The translations under genes were made by a program, and so were the position numbers. Positions 1 to 10,227 of a stretch of 64,000 bases of DNA are shown in pieces. The notes beneath the pieces were generated by a model. It did not search any database and was not told the origin of the DNA. It was given only the letters and a program-made list of their open reading frames with translations. Every line of letters begins with the position of its first letter. Position 1 is the stretch's first letter. Source of the stretch: Centrapalus pauciflorus (taxonomy: Eukaryota; Streptophyta; Magnoliopsida; Asterales; Asteraceae); NCBI GenBank assembly GCA_020465985.1, contig JAANYP010000850.1:1-64000 (forward strand), read 5' to 3'.

Positions 1-68
1 AAAGGATAACCTTCAAAATGTAGAAAAACTTGTAACATTTTAGCAGAAATTGCAAAAACTTGTGATTT

Positions 69-151
69 TCTGTTTAAAGCATCGGGATTCCTGACAATAA
101 TTGAAAATTATTGAGAGGACTCCAAAGTCAATCGTTTAGAGACCAATGTTA
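69..151 (-). other. Conserved stem-loop upstream of the off-window third gene
   Basis: On the minus strand the block begins with TAACATTGGTCTCTAAACGA (151-132) and ends with an arm CCCGATG followed by CTTTAAACAGA (86-69). The second element has the same block at 52066-52146. The first 31 bases differ at only two positions between the two elements, although the surrounding non-coding sequence is unrelated. The two arms can pair: a U-G wobble and a bulged C here replace perfect pairs in the other copy. The function is unknown. The position is inside an intron-like stretch before the third gene. Confidence 0.6.
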
Positions 152-239
152 GAAAAACATAAATTTATAACAATTTCTTAAAAAATGTGACATTTTTTCT
201 TAAAACTTTAAAATACTACACTTAGAAAAATTTTCTGAT

Positions 240-920
240 GAAACTCGAATGAAACTACACGTTTCTCGAATGACTGTTTAACAACCTCGGGTGACACATG
301 AAACAACTCGAATAAGTCTACACCCAACTCGAATGATGTATACATGAAACTCGACCAAGTCTATATACAACTCGAATGATATATTCATGAAACTCGAATA
401 ATACTCTGTAAAACTCGAATGATGAGTCTATGAAACTCGAATCAATCTATATACAACTCGAATGAAGTTTGACTCAACTCGAATGAGTCTTGAAGTTTCT
501 CGAATGAAGACATGTAAAACTCGAATGATATATGTCCTAAACTCGAATAAGCTGTAAATCCTTATGTGCTGAAAATTTTCTAAGTGTTACACACACTTGT
601 CAACTCGCATAAAGCACAACCCTTTCTCGAATGTAAGGTGTATTAAACTCGATTAACTTTGAGTTTAATATACATCAACTCGAATGAGTCATCATGAAAC
701 TCGAATAACTCTCAAATGCAACTCGAATTACTCTTACGTCAACTCGAATGAAACTTCCATGCAACTCGAATGGAACTATGATACAACTCGAATGGAACCA
801 TAAGGCAACTCGAACATTTCTTATGTCCAACTCGATTAAAGTATATGGTCAACTCGAATTAACCACAACTTTTCTCGATTGAAGTATCAATCAACTCGAT
901 TGACACTTAGTCATTTCTCG
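240..920. repeat. Dispersed ACTCGAATGA motif cluster (3' side of element 1)
   Basis: Several dozen copies of a core read here as AACTCGAATGA, with variants CTCGATTA and TTCTCGAATGA, recur every 15-25 bases across about 680 bases. Spacing is irregular and the bases between copies differ, so this is not a simple tandem repeat. The same word fills the leader of the same element at 8815-9500. The core contains the palindrome TCGA and one CpG per copy. The cluster lies in the predicted intron of the third-gene unit. Confidence 0.85.
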
Positions 921-1345
921 ATTATGCTGTCAATCGAGACATTATTTTGAAAATATGATTTTTCAAAGATTGATTCCAAGGACTTCTCACTGATTAAAAA
1001 CTTGTATCTCTCTCGAAAAACAATTTTAATCAACTTTGTTTTACTGAACCTTTATTAAAAACAACATCAAAGTTGTCAAAAATCCAAATTTCAGAAAAAC
1101 ATGAACTCGAAGCTTTTTGAAATAGAATTTCACATTTCTGTGTGTGTGATTGAATTTGAACCATAAAATTTCAGATTCATGTTCAGATTCATAAACCCTA
1201 AAACACCACAAATTTAATTTCAGTTTAAGGAACAGAAATGTTGATTCACCATGAACACTCAAATACGAATATACGAACACTTTTACATATACAACAGAAA
1301 CTGAAATTAACTACTTAAAAACAAGAAAAACAAAAAAAATCACTC

Positions 1346-1545
1346 ACAATTTGATGTTACTTTCTTGAAACAATCGAAGATATTGAGATATTGAGGTTTC
1401 TTAATGGTGAAGAAAAGGTTCGAAGAAGATGATGGGATTTTCAGAAAAGTTGAATTTGAAATTCAAAATTCAATTTATAGTTGAAAATACCCGGCCCATA
1501 TTTGAATTTTAAGTTTGACAAAACCGGCCCACATTCACCAAATAG
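1346..1545 (-). promoter_or_regulatory. Putative internal promoter, leader and splice donor for the third gene
   Basis: Read on the minus strand, two TGGGCC motifs (1531-1526 and 1498-1493) precede a TATA-like ACTATAAATT (TATAAAT at 1479-1473). A pyrimidine-rich, TTC/CTT-rich leader of about 120 bases follows, and then ATTGTGAGTG, which looks like a plant 5' splice site (GT at 1347-1346). TGGGCC is the core of plant site II promoter elements. The second element has the same order at 50863-51154. The coding sequence served would be off the left edge. The promoter is inferred from motifs and from the shared layout only. Confidence 0.5.
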
Positions 1546-1728
1546 AAACCCATGTATTCAAAACCCAATATCTTTTAACAAATAAAAAAAATTGTAACTA
1601 AATAAAATTTTGACATATAAAACAAAACTAAACACAAAACAAACTAAAAAAAATAAAACATGCTGAAACAAAAACAACAAAAAAATTTGAAAATACACAC
1701 AAACAAAAAAAAAAAATTAAAAGTGCAC

Positions 1729-1860
1729 CCCCTTGAATTTTAGAATGCTGCTCCCCCTCAGATGTATCATATTTCTCAAATCAGCTCCCCCTACAAAATA
1801 TCAGATATATTTTATCAGATTTTCTCAAAATCAGATAAAAGCATTTTCTGCTCCCCCTGC
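1729..1860 (-). other. Series of polypurine-tract-like AGGGGGAGC motifs
   Basis: On the minus strand the stretch has four runs of the type AGGGGG, three of them AGGGGGAGC (near 1855, 1789 and 1754), plus CAAGGGGGTGC near 1732. The same purine word forms the true polypurine tract beside the 3' LTR of the second element (55694-55707) and recurs inside it at 50573, 54112 and 54163. These could be extra plus-strand priming sites, or relics of 3'-end duplications. Confidence 0.45.
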
Positions 1861-1988
1861 ACATGACAATCCAGATCTGTTAAATTCCAAAAAATTTGAA
1901 CTTTTAAGATTCAAGAATTTAACATCAGATTAGAATCAATAAAAATGTAAATTTAAAATTATAAATTGAAACTACTGAATTATTAAAT

Positions 1989-4900
1989 CTAACGATTCAA
2001 CATACCCAATTTGTATACCAAAAAATTAAACCGCTTTTCATCTAATGCTTTGGTAAACAAATCAGCTAGTTGATATTCAGTAGGTACAAAATATAATTCT
2101 ATATTTCCATTTTCTACATGATCTTTAATGAAATGATACCGAATGTCGATGTGTTTCGTTTTTGAATGTTGCACCGGATTTGATGCAATTGCTATTGCAC
2201 TCTGAGAATCACAGTATATTGGAATCTTCTTTGGTGTAAACCCGTAATCACGTAGTTGGCTTTTCATCCACAACACTTGAGAACAGCAAGAAGATACAGC
2301 CACGTACTCTGCTTCAGCTGTTGACAATGAAACACAGTGTTGTTTCTTGGATGACCAACATACGGGTTTGTCACCTAAGAATTGTACTGCTCCTGACGTA
2401 CTTTTTCTGTCCATCTTATCACCTGCGTGATCAGCGTCAGAAAAAGTAGTCAGATGAAATGAAGACTCCCTAGGATACCACAAACCAAGATTTGGAGTAC
2501 CTTTGAGATATCTTAAAATTCGTTTTGCAGCTGTTAAGTGTGATTCTTTTGGATTTGCCTGATATCTAGCACAGACACATGTAGCAAACATAATATCTGG
2601 TCTACTGGCTGTTAAGTACATTAATGACCCAATTATACCTCGATAATGGGTTACATCTACAGGTTTCCCTGAAATGTCCGCATCGAGTTTTGATTTTGAA
2701 TCCGGAGCCATGGGAGTTTTCATAGGAGTACTATTGACCATGTTAAATTTCTTCAACATGTCTTGTATGTATTTTGACTGATTGATAAAAATACCATCAG
2801 TCAATTGTTTTACTTGTAATCCTAAGAAAAAATTTATTTCCCCCATCATGCTCATTTCGAATTTCTGGGACATTAAAAATGCGAATTTCTTACAAAATTC
2901 TGGATTTGTAGACCCAAATATTATATCATCTACATATATCTGTATTACTATGATATCTGGCCCCTGACGTTTTATAAACAGGGTTGTGTCAACTGCACCT
3001 TTTGTAAATCCACATTTCAACAGATATGTTGAAAGTGCATCATACCAAGCACGAGGTGCTTGTTTAAGGCCATACAGTGACTTATCCAAAATATATACAT
3101 GATCAGGTTTCGAAGGATCAGTAAACCCTTCAGGCTGATATGTATATACTTCATCTGTTAGCTCCCCGTTTAAAAATGCAGTTTTGACATCCATTTGATA
3201 TACTGTAAAATTTTTATGTGCGGCAAAAGTTAAAAACATCCTTCTAGCTTCAATGCGTGCAACTGGTGCAAATGTTTCATCATAATCAATTCCTTCTTGT
3301 TGACTGTATCCTTTGGCCACGAGACGAGCTTTATTCCTAATAATGACACCGTGTTCATCTTTCTTGTTCTTGAAGATCCATTTCGTGCCAATTATAGATT
3401 TGTCTTTTGGTCGCTCAACAAGTCTCCAGACCTTTAACCGTTCGAACTGGTTGAGTTCCTCTTGCATCGCCACAACCCATTCAGCATCCAGAAGGGCTTC
3501 TTTTACATTTTTAGGCTCAATCTTACTCAAAAAATTTGAAAATAAGCATTCATTTATTGTAGCCCTTTTGGTTTGGACTGATGAAGATGGATCACCAATG
3601 ATATTCTCTATTGGGTGATTTCTTGTCCACTTAACTGTATGTGGAAACGGTTCTATTGGGTCTTGGTTGGGATTGGAATCGAAATATGGTTCGGGAGTTG
3701 TTGCAGATGTTGTAGGTGGAACATCTGAGGTAGGAGCTTCTGACTGTTCAGAAGTAATAGGGGTTTCAGAAGTATGTGGAGGTTCAATTGGTTGTACAAT
3801 CTCAGTAGTTGATTGCACCTTTGCTCTTGAAGCTTCTCCAGTTTCTTCTGAACTTTGTTGTTGAGATAGATCTGAAACTATGACTGGATCTTCAGTGATC
3901 CTGTCAGGCACCAAATTTTGAACATTAGATTTAGGAGTTTCAAAATAATCATCATAAAAGTTCTCAAACAACTTATTTAATTCATTTTGTTCAGCATTTT
4001 GTCTATTTGACTCCAATGAAGTCTGCATGTTAGGTCCGGGTTCTGAACTGGTGTGTTCAGAAGCCATTACCAGTCCTTCGTCAAATTTAACATTTATGCT
4101 CTCGTTGACTATCTTGGTTCTCTTGTTGTATATTCGGAAAGCAACCGACTCCTTTGAATACCCGATGAAGATTCCTTCATCCGCCTTTTGATTAAACTTT
4201 CCCAGATTGTCTTTATCATTCAATATAAAGCATCTGCAACCAAAGACAGGGAAAAATTTAACATTAGGTATTCGTTTATTGATCAGCTCATACGAAGTCT
4301 TTCCGAATCTTTTATTTATTATTGAACGGTTTTGTGTGAAACATGCTGTTGCAACCGCTTCTGCCCACAAGAACAATGGTAAATTGGAGTAGGCCAACAT
4401 CGTCCTAGCTGATTCCACTAGTGTCCGATTTCTTCTTTCAACGACACCGTTTTGTTGTGGAGTCCGAGCAGCTGAGAATTGATGTGTAATTCCTACTGAA
4501 TTTAAGAACGAGTCTAATGATTTGTTCTTGAACTCTGTTCCATTGTCTGAGCGAATTGTCTGGATTGTTAATTGCAACTTTACTTGTATTTTTCGGATGA
4601 AGTCGATGATAGATTCGGTTGCATCTGTTTTGGATTTCAGGAAAAACACCCATGTGTATCGTGAATAGTCATCAACTATCACCAATACATATCTTTTCTT
4701 ATTTATACTTTGTACTCTCATTGGTCCACACAAATCCATATGCAGTAACTCTAATGCTCTTGTGGATGAGTGTACTGTTTTGGATTTGTGTGTGGCTTTT
4801 GTCATCTTTCCTTTTTCACATGCCGCACATAGTTGCTCTTTTTGAAATTTAAGCGCCGGCAGCCCTTTAACTAACCCTCCTTTTGCTAGGTTGGTCAGTT

Positions 4901-5339
4901 CATTGAAATTTAGATGTGAAAGGCGACGATGCCACAGCCATGCTGTTTTAGATGTTGCTTTTGACAATAAGCAGACATCTTTCTTCAGATTGATCGAGGC
5001 TAAATCAATGGAGTATAGATTTGTTTTCCTGTTTCCTGCTAGAATTTCTTTTCCTTGTGCTGATCTGATGCTGCACCGATTGGCTTTGAAGTTGACTTCT
5101 AACCCCTTATCACACAGTTGTCCAATACTGAATAGATTATGACCAAGACCGTCAACATAAAAGACCTTTTGGATTGTGATTTTGTCATACTTCAGACTTC
5201 CGTATCCCTTGATCGGACAAAACTGATCGTTTCCAAATCTTACCGTCCCACAGAACTTTTCTACAAAGTCCGTGAGTGTGTCTCGTTGTCCGGTCATGTG
5301 TTTGGAGCATCCCGAATCAAGGTACCAGACATGGTTTAC
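1989..5339 (-). CDS. pol: Pol polyprotein of element 1 (protease, integrase, RT, RNase H)
   Basis: The frame is open from 5339 to a stop after GMLNR at 1989. The first ATG (5297) lies inside the protease, just after its active-site motif WYLDSGCSKHMTG, so translation must come from a fused or shifted upstream frame. Numbering from that methionine: the integrase HHCC finger is at about 123-160 (H123, H128, C157, C160). The integrase DD35E residues are D188, D251 (IRSDNGTEF) and E287 (PQQNGVVERR). The reverse transcriptase follows with MDVKTAFLNGE and the catalytic IYVDDIIFGS. RNase H has SDADHAGDKMDRKSTSG, STAEAEYV and HIDIRYHFIKDHVE. All catalytic residues I can check are present. A serine/proline/threonine-rich linker separates integrase and RT. 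The integrase-before-RT order defines copia. Confidence 0.92.
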   Translation of the reverse strand, partial: VNHVWYLDSGCSKHMTGQRDTLTDFVEKFCGTVRFGNDQFCPIKGYGSLKYDKITIQKVFYVDGLGHNLFSIGQLCDKGLEVNFKANRCSIRSAQGKEILAGNRKTNLYSIDLASINLKKDVCLLSKATSKTAWLWHRRLSHLNFNELTNLAKGGLVKGLPALKFQKEQLCAACEKGKMTKATHKSKTVHSSTRALELLHMDLCGPMRVQSINKKRYVLVIVDDYSRYTWVFFLKSKTDATESIIDFIRKIQVKLQLTIQTIRSDNGTEFKNKSLDSFLNSVGITHQFSAARTPQQNGVVERRNRTLVESARTMLAYSNLPLFLWAEAVATACFTQNRSIINKRFGKTSYELINKRIPNVKFFPVFGCRCFILNDKDNLGKFNQKADEGIFIGYSKESVAFRIYNKRTKIVNESINVKFDEGLVMASEHTSSEPGPNMQTSLESNRQNAEQNELNKLFENFYDDYFETPKSNVQNLVPDRITEDPVIVSDLSQQQSSEETGEASRAKVQSTTEIVQPIEPPHTSETPITSEQSEAPTSDVPPTTSATTPEPYFDSNPNQDPIEPFPHTVKWTRNHPIENIIGDPSSSVQTKRATINECLFSNFLSKIEPKNVKEALLDAEWVVAMQEELNQFERLKVWRLVERPKDKSIIGTKWIFKNKKDEHGVIIRNKARLVAKGYSQQEGIDYDETFAPVARIEARRMFLTFAAHKNFTVYQMDVKTAFLNGELTDEVYTYQPEGFTDPSKPDHVYILDKSLYGLKQAPRAWYDALSTYLLKCGFTKGAVDTTLFIKRQGPDIIVIQIYVDDIIFGSTNPEFCKKFAFLMSQKFEMSMMGEINFFLGLQVKQLTDGIFINQSKYIQDMLKKFNMVNSTPMKTPMAPDSKSKLDADISGKPVDVTHYRGIIGSLMYLTASRPDIMFATCVCARYQANPKESHLTAAKRILRYLKGTPNLGLWYPRESSFHLTTFSDADHAGDKMDRKSTSGAVQFLGDKPVCWSSKKQHCVSLSTAEAEYVAVSSCCSQVLWMKSQLRDYGFTPKKIPIYCDSQSAIAIASNPVQHSKTKHIDIRYHFIKDHVENGNIELYFVPTEYQLADLFTKALDEKRFNFLVYKLGMLNR

Positions 5340-6706
5340 CTATAAAACGTAATAGCACATGAGGTACCCACTTGTAGTTGGGTACTTTAGTTTTAGGTAA
5401 AACATGCATAGTATCATTTGTTTTTCTAACTGATATGGCTTTAGGCTTATCGTTTGAATTTATTTTAGGTACCCATTTTTGAATTGTTCTTTTGGGTATC
5501 CACTTTTGTACAATTCGCGGTGGAATTGTTTTTGAAATTTTTATCTGTGGATCCTTTTTCTGTTCATACAATGGGTCCTTTTTCTTTGGTTGCCATACAA
5601 GCTTATTATACTTCACAGTTTCAGACTTACAAACATAAGAATTCAAAGCAATTAATTTCGATCTTGAAAACTTAATACAAGAATTATTAACAATTTTATC
5701 TTTATTACAGACAGAATGTTCAATTTTGCTGTTTCTATCTGTAACAATTTTTTCTTTCACGCGCCATTCTTGTTTTATAATCTTGTTTTTCTCTTCTCTT
5801 TGCTTCTTTCGCCACACTTGTTTTCTCGACCCGTTCACAACGTTATCTGACATAAAAGAAGTTTGAGAATTAGAAGATTTAGATGCTTGTTTTTTCTGTA
5901 ACCTTTTCATACCTGTTGAAGATTTGACTGTACGTGCAAAAGAGTTCGTTGATGAGGATGATTCACCCTTTTCAAAACTAGGAGACTTAACAAACAGTTT
6001 TGTTTTCTCCTTCTTTTGTTGCACTGATGGTGAATATTCAGATGGTTTTAAAGAGTCTGTAGTCATTCTTTGCAGAATTTTAACAGATTCTTTATTACCA
6101 GTTGATAGTTTGTTAGTCAAAGGTTTGATAAATTCACCAATTTTACCGAATCTTTGATCTAATGATTTAATATCAGAGTGCATGAACAAATCAAATTCTT
6201 TTTCTGAATTTATAGAATCCAGAGAAATAGATGAATGTGGATCAGACACATTTATGTTTTTAGACCTATCTTGCAACATTTGTTCTATTTTTAGTAATTC
6301 AGACTTGAGTGTTCCATTCTCTGTCTCAAAACTTTTAATTTTCAATTCTAAATCAGAATTTATCTGTTCTAAAATTGAATTTGGTAAATATAGTTTTTGA
6401 GACTGAATTGGTAATTCAGATAAATCCTTTTCAGAATAAGTTTGAATGTACTCTTCTTTAGTATCAACAATGTTGCTGATTTCATTTATCTTGGTATAGT
6501 CAATATAATTTTGCATTTTGTCTGATCTTGACCTTTTGATTTCTTCACTGGATTCTACTTCTTCAGATGCTTTCAAGAATGTCATTTTTAATCCTAAATT
6601 CATGTATCTGACATCATATAATGTTGGTGAATGTGATATAGCTTTTGTCAGATACTTAGGATTTTCCCAACCAATACCAGATTTAGAGTTATAAAACTCT
6701 GTATCT
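5317..6706 (-). pseudogene. gag: C-terminal part of Gag, out of frame with its N-terminal part
   Basis: This frame continues the Gag of 8615-6648 after a one-base shift near 6706-6700. Just upstream of the methionine at 6603, codons matching the second element's Gag tail (KSGIGW.NPKYL) are already open. The product is lysine/serine-rich with several tryptophan-proline motifs (KWIPKR, KWVPK, KWVPHV) that also occur in the second element before protease. It ends at 5317, overlapping the start of the pol frame (5339) in a different frame. A tail of this kind is typical of SIRE-type Gag. The function is not known, but the basic WVP repeats suggest RNA or protein binding. Confidence 0.75.
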
Positions 6707-8615
6707 TTGGTTGATTTAAATATATTGTTTGATCTGTTTGCCCTCTTTTAATAAATTCATCCTCCATCTTCTTTATTTTCTCATAGAGTTTAGTTCTTTC
6801 TTCAAATATGGCATGATATTTTACAGAAAAGTTTGAGGCTTCTAATTCAGCTATTCGCAGACTTTCTTGTAAATCAGATATTTTGTGATTCAGATTGAGT
6901 ATATTGCTTTGAAGTTCTTTTTCCTTATCTTGTAAGTCTGAGACAGCTCGTAAAGCTAAGGCTTTATCTTTGGAAAAATCTAGGACTAAATTGTGTTCAT
7001 TTAGAAGTTTGTTTTCCAAAGAATGAACCTTTTTCTTTTCTGCTTTTAAGGATTTTTCAAACTTTTTAAGCATGAAAGCCATATTAGTTAGTTTTTCTTC
7101 TAATATGCATGAGTCGTCAATATCAGAATCTGAAATAGAATTTACCTCTTGTCCTTCTGAATCCTCTGAGTTATCAGACTCTGAATCCTCCTCATTTTCA
7201 GCTTTATTTTGGCCAGATGCCATTAATGCAACTTCTTCTTTTTCTTCCTCTTCATCAGAATCAGATTCTCTCTGCTCTTCATCCTCTTCATCCGTCAGTC
7301 CAACCCACACCTCATCTTCAGCTATCATAGCTGATTCACTCAGTTCAGATTCATTGAAGATTTCTGACTTTAAACAGATATGGGCATCTTCATCTAAAAT
7401 GTCATCATCTTCGGATAACTGTAACCAATGATCATCCTCCGCCATAAGAGCTTTGCCTGACTCTTTCTCTTTGGCTAAGAGGGCCTTTCTTGTATAGTAG
7501 TCTGAATTTTTGACTACTGGAGATCTGCATTCCCGGGCATAGTGACCTGGTTTTCCACAGTTATAGCATTTCTGTTCAGATTCCTTCTTGGTTGATTTAT
7601 CTGACTTCTCATATTTGTCAGACTTTCGTGCACTACTTTCTCCAGCCTTCTCATACTTATCCTTTTTCTCAACTTTCCTTGAGCCTGTTTTGTAGCGCAT
7701 TTTGTTGTTTGTTGGCTTCCTGTAAAATTTCTTCTGAAATGCCTTTGTAAGCAGTGCCATCTGTTTTTTCATCTCTTCAATCTCTGAATCTGCAGATGAA
7801 TCTGATGATTCTGATTCTGATGATGTACTGCTGATTACCGCTCTTTTCTCCTTTTTGAGCTTGTATTTATACTTTTTCTCCGCCAGTAGAGCTAGTGGAT
7901 CAGCAGTTTCTTTTTCCGCTTTCTTCTTTCCAGATATTTTCCTCAAAACAACTTCTTGGTAGTTGTTGAGGTTTTCAAATAGCATATGAAAATCCATCTC
8001 CTCTATATCTTTCGTTTGTTGGATGATCATAGCATATTTTTCCCATTCTGGATTTAGGACATTTAAAAATTTGACATTGATGTCCAAGTTGGACTTCGTC
8101 ACTCCGTTTCTTTTTACTTCACTTACCAGATTTACAAATCTGAGATAAGTGTTTTCCAGAAGTTCACCTTCACGGGCTCTAAAGTTCTCAAATGTCATTA
8201 GACTATTCCTAGCCCTATTAGTAGCAGCTCTGTCTGATCCCCGCATGATTTTGCATACTTCATCCCAGATGGATTTAGCAGTCTTTGTATTTGTCAGACA
8301 AGTGTATATTTCATTGGGGATTGAAATTAACAATAACTTTCTTGCAGTCTTGTCCCCTAACTTTCTCTTTTTCTGGGCCTCTGTTAGGTTTGTTACCTCA
8401 ACAGTCCTTGGTGGTATTGGGGGATTGCCAGTTGGTACTCCTGGGATTGTTTCCATAAAGATTGCTGGTCCTTCAGTTAATGATTTCAGCATTTCTTCAG
8501 ACAAATCATGGAAACTTATAAATTCCAGAAACCGCTCCCGCCATTGAACATATTCCCCTCTGTATAAGATTGGGGGTTTGGTTTCTGATCCCATAGCAAG
8601 TGCATCTTTAGACAT
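6648..8615 (-). CDS. gag: Gag capsid/nucleocapsid of element 1
   Basis: I place the start at 8615 (MSKDALAMG), because the second element begins with MSRDALVLG. The frame is open 36 bases further upstream (8651), but that extension has no counterpart. The N-terminal half is a copia capsid domain with KSIWDEV-type helices. A basic lysine/serine stretch leads to a CCHC knuckle, CYNCGKPGHYARECR (near 7570-7530). An acidic D/E/S-rich tract and a long heptad-rich coiled coil (near 7080-6760) follow. The frame is lost after LNQPK, where a one-base deletion near 6706 moves it to the stop at 6648. Gag packages element RNA into particles. Its neighbour pol follows on the same strand. Confidence 0.9.
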   Translation of the reverse strand: MSKDALAMGSETKPPILYRGEYVQWRERFLEFISFHDLSEEMLKSLTEGPAIFMETIPGVPTGNPPIPPRTVEVTNLTEAQKKRKLGDKTARKLLLISIPNEIYTCLTNTKTAKSIWDEVCKIMRGSDRAATNRARNSLMTFENFRAREGELLENTYLRFVNLVSEVKRNGVTKSNLDINVKFLNVLNPEWEKYAMIIQQTKDIEEMDFHMLFENLNNYQEVVLRKISGKKKAEKETADPLALLAEKKYKYKLKKEKRAVISSTSSESESSDSSADSEIEEMKKQMALLTKAFQKKFYRKPTNNKMRYKTGSRKVEKKDKYEKAGESSARKSDKYEKSDKSTKKESEQKCYNCGKPGHYARECRSPVVKNSDYYTRKALLAKEKESGKALMAEDDHWLQLSEDDDILDEDAHICLKSEIFNESELSESAMIAEDEVWVGLTDEEDEEQRESDSDEEEEKEEVALMASGQNKAENEEDSESDNSEDSEGQEVNSISDSDIDDSCILEEKLTNMAFMLKKFEKSLKAEKKKVHSLENKLLNEHNLVLDFSKDKALALRAVSDLQDKEKELQSNILNLNHKISDLQESLRIAELEASNFSVKYHAIFEERTKLYEKIKKMEDEFIKRGQTDQTIYLNQPKIQSFITLNLVLVGKILSI

Positions 8616-8814
8616 GTTGATTGTTCGTTGGGAAACTTTAACCAAGATCAAATGAACTCCGAATGAGATTGAAAAATTTGATCACACCTTGAAACACAGA
8701 TTAGTACTGAAATCTACAACACAATGACTTGTTAGTAGCAATAAGCAGTTTAACTCAAGCAGTGAATTGTGTTTGGATTAATGTGTGTGACAAACTTGAA
8801 TGATTCGTGTGTTA

Positions 8815-9500
8815 TGAGTGAAACTTGAATGAATGTAGTGTGAAACTCGATTGTGTCTTTTACCAAACTCGATTGATTCTTTGATCAAACTCGAATGTGT
8901 GTTTGATTTGAATCAAACTCGAATGTGTGTTTGATCAAACTCGAATGTGTCTTTGACCAAACTCGAATGTGTGTTTGATCAAACTCGAATCAAGTATATG
9001 AAATTCACTCTCGAATGAGTCTTCTGTTAAACACGAATGAATGTTATACAAAACTCGAATGAGTGTTCTGTAAAACTCGAATCAATGTTATAGAAAACTC
9101 GAATGTGTCTGTTGCAAAACTCGAGTGAATACAACTTGAATGGGTCTTATATAAATCTCGAATTGGTCTTATATAAAACTCGAATGAGTCTTATATAAAA
9201 CTCGAATGGGCTTTATATAAAACTCGAATGTGTCTTATATAAAACTCGAATGAGTCTTATATAAAACTCGAATGGGCTTTATATAAAACTCGAGTCTGTC
9301 TTATATAAAACTCGAATGTTGTTCTGAAATTCAAGTTAGATTGCTATCAACTCGACTATTACAGTTTGGCAACTCGAGTAATAGTAAGACACAACTCGAA
9401 TAACAAAGCTAATCGACTCGATTAACTAAGATACCCGACTCGATTATCTAAGATACCCGACTCGATTAACTGTTATATTCAACTCGATTTACACACAAGA
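8815..9500. repeat. Dispersed ACTCGAATG motif cluster (5' leader of element 1)
   Basis: The 1.3 kb leader between the primer site and gag is filled with AAACTCGAATGTGTCTT-like units. Some sub-runs repeat regularly with a 20-22 base period (9165-9300, with TTATATAAAACTCGAATG), others are irregular. The last copies change to GACTCGATTAAC. The same core is found at 240-920 after pol. No reading frame of note crosses the stretch. Confidence 0.85.
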
Positions 9501-9916
9501 TGTGTATAATTCGAGTTTCTTAGAATTTTCAGTTTTTCAAGTCTTAAATTCAGATTAAATCCAAATTTTACCCAATTTCATTCAAATTGTAATCGAAGGT
9601 AAGGTTTTTGAATACAAACACTTTTTGTAAAGCACTTTTATGCAAAAATGGATCTAAACCAGACTTTTTCAATGAAACAGTACCGGTTTTTGAACTTTTC
9701 AAAATTTCAGAAAATTGCTCAGATCTTTTTCTGTGTTTTGAAAATCAAAACAAGTTTGTATTCAGTTGATTCGTCTTTGAAACCTGAACCTTCGATCCAA
9801 TTAACACTTTGAATGATCAACAGAATCAAAACCCCTAGTGATTTTAGGGTTTTTCCGAAAAATACTCAAGAACACGAAGAACAGATTCAATCTCAAACAG
9901 AATGATTCATTCCTAA

Positions 9917-9930
9917 GGCTCTGATACCAA
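9917..9930 (-). other. Primer-binding site of element 1 (initiator Met tRNA)
   Basis: On the minus strand TTGGTATCAGAGCC begins one base after the LTR end. TGGTATCAGAGC is complementary to the 3' end of plant initiator methionine tRNA and is the usual primer site of copia elements. Confidence 0.9.
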
Positions 9931-9931
9931 T

Positions 9932-10227
9932 TGTGAAAAGTAGTTTCTACCAATTCAATCAACAATATGCAATTAATAAGAACAATAAATGTAATCAATA
10001 CTGACCGAATGATTTGATTGATACTCTTGATGATTACAAAATGATTTCTGGAATATTCTTGTACAGAGCAGCTTTCTCTAAATCAAAATGCGTATTAAAT
10101 GATATCTGATAGATCTATCTATTTTTGAAAGTCAACATGACTATTTATACACATTTACAAACTATAAGGAAATTACACAATCAGTCCCTAGACTTTGATA
10201 TTTCATCAACTAAAACATATTCCAACA
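9932..10227 (-). repeat. 5' LTR of element 1
   Basis: The 296 bp run begins TGTTGGAATATG and ends CTTTTCACA on the minus strand, giving TG...CA termini, and it abuts the primer site. A promoter TATA box lies inside. The partner 3' LTR is outside the window, so age cannot be estimated. The 5 bases outside are TCGAC (10228-10232), the expected target duplication. Confidence 0.8.
10141..10149 (-). promoter_or_regulatory. TATA box in the LTR of element 1
   Basis: The minus strand reads TATAAATAG about 80 bases from the LTR start, the expected place for the promoter of the genomic RNA. Confidence 0.6.

Larger units (their letters stand above)
1..10227 (-). mobile_element. SIRE-type Ty1/copia retrotransposon, 3' end off window
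   Basis: Read on the minus strand, the order is LTR (10227-9932), primer-binding site, 1.3 kb leader, gag, pol, then about 2 kb of non-coding sequence that reaches the left edge. The copia order of integrase before reverse transcriptase and the long Gag tail match the SIRE/Maximus lineage. The element at 41793-56061 is a relative with the same plan. By comparison, a third gene and the 3' LTR should lie just left of base 1. The insertion is inside a gypsy element, 26 bases from that element's primer site. The pol frame is open over its whole length apart from the junction with gag, and gag has one frameshift, so the copy is not intact but is not badly decayed. Confidence 0.9.

Noticed and set aside
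7072..7431. Serine-rich open frame on the plus strand
   Set aside because: It is the antisense of the acidic D/E-rich tract of Gag (GAA/GAT codons read as TTC/ATC). Low complexity and no start context.
8815..9500. Evenly repeated CTCGAAT words as a CRISPR-like array
   Set aside because: Words are too short, spacing varies, there are no cas genes and the setting is a plant retroelement leader.
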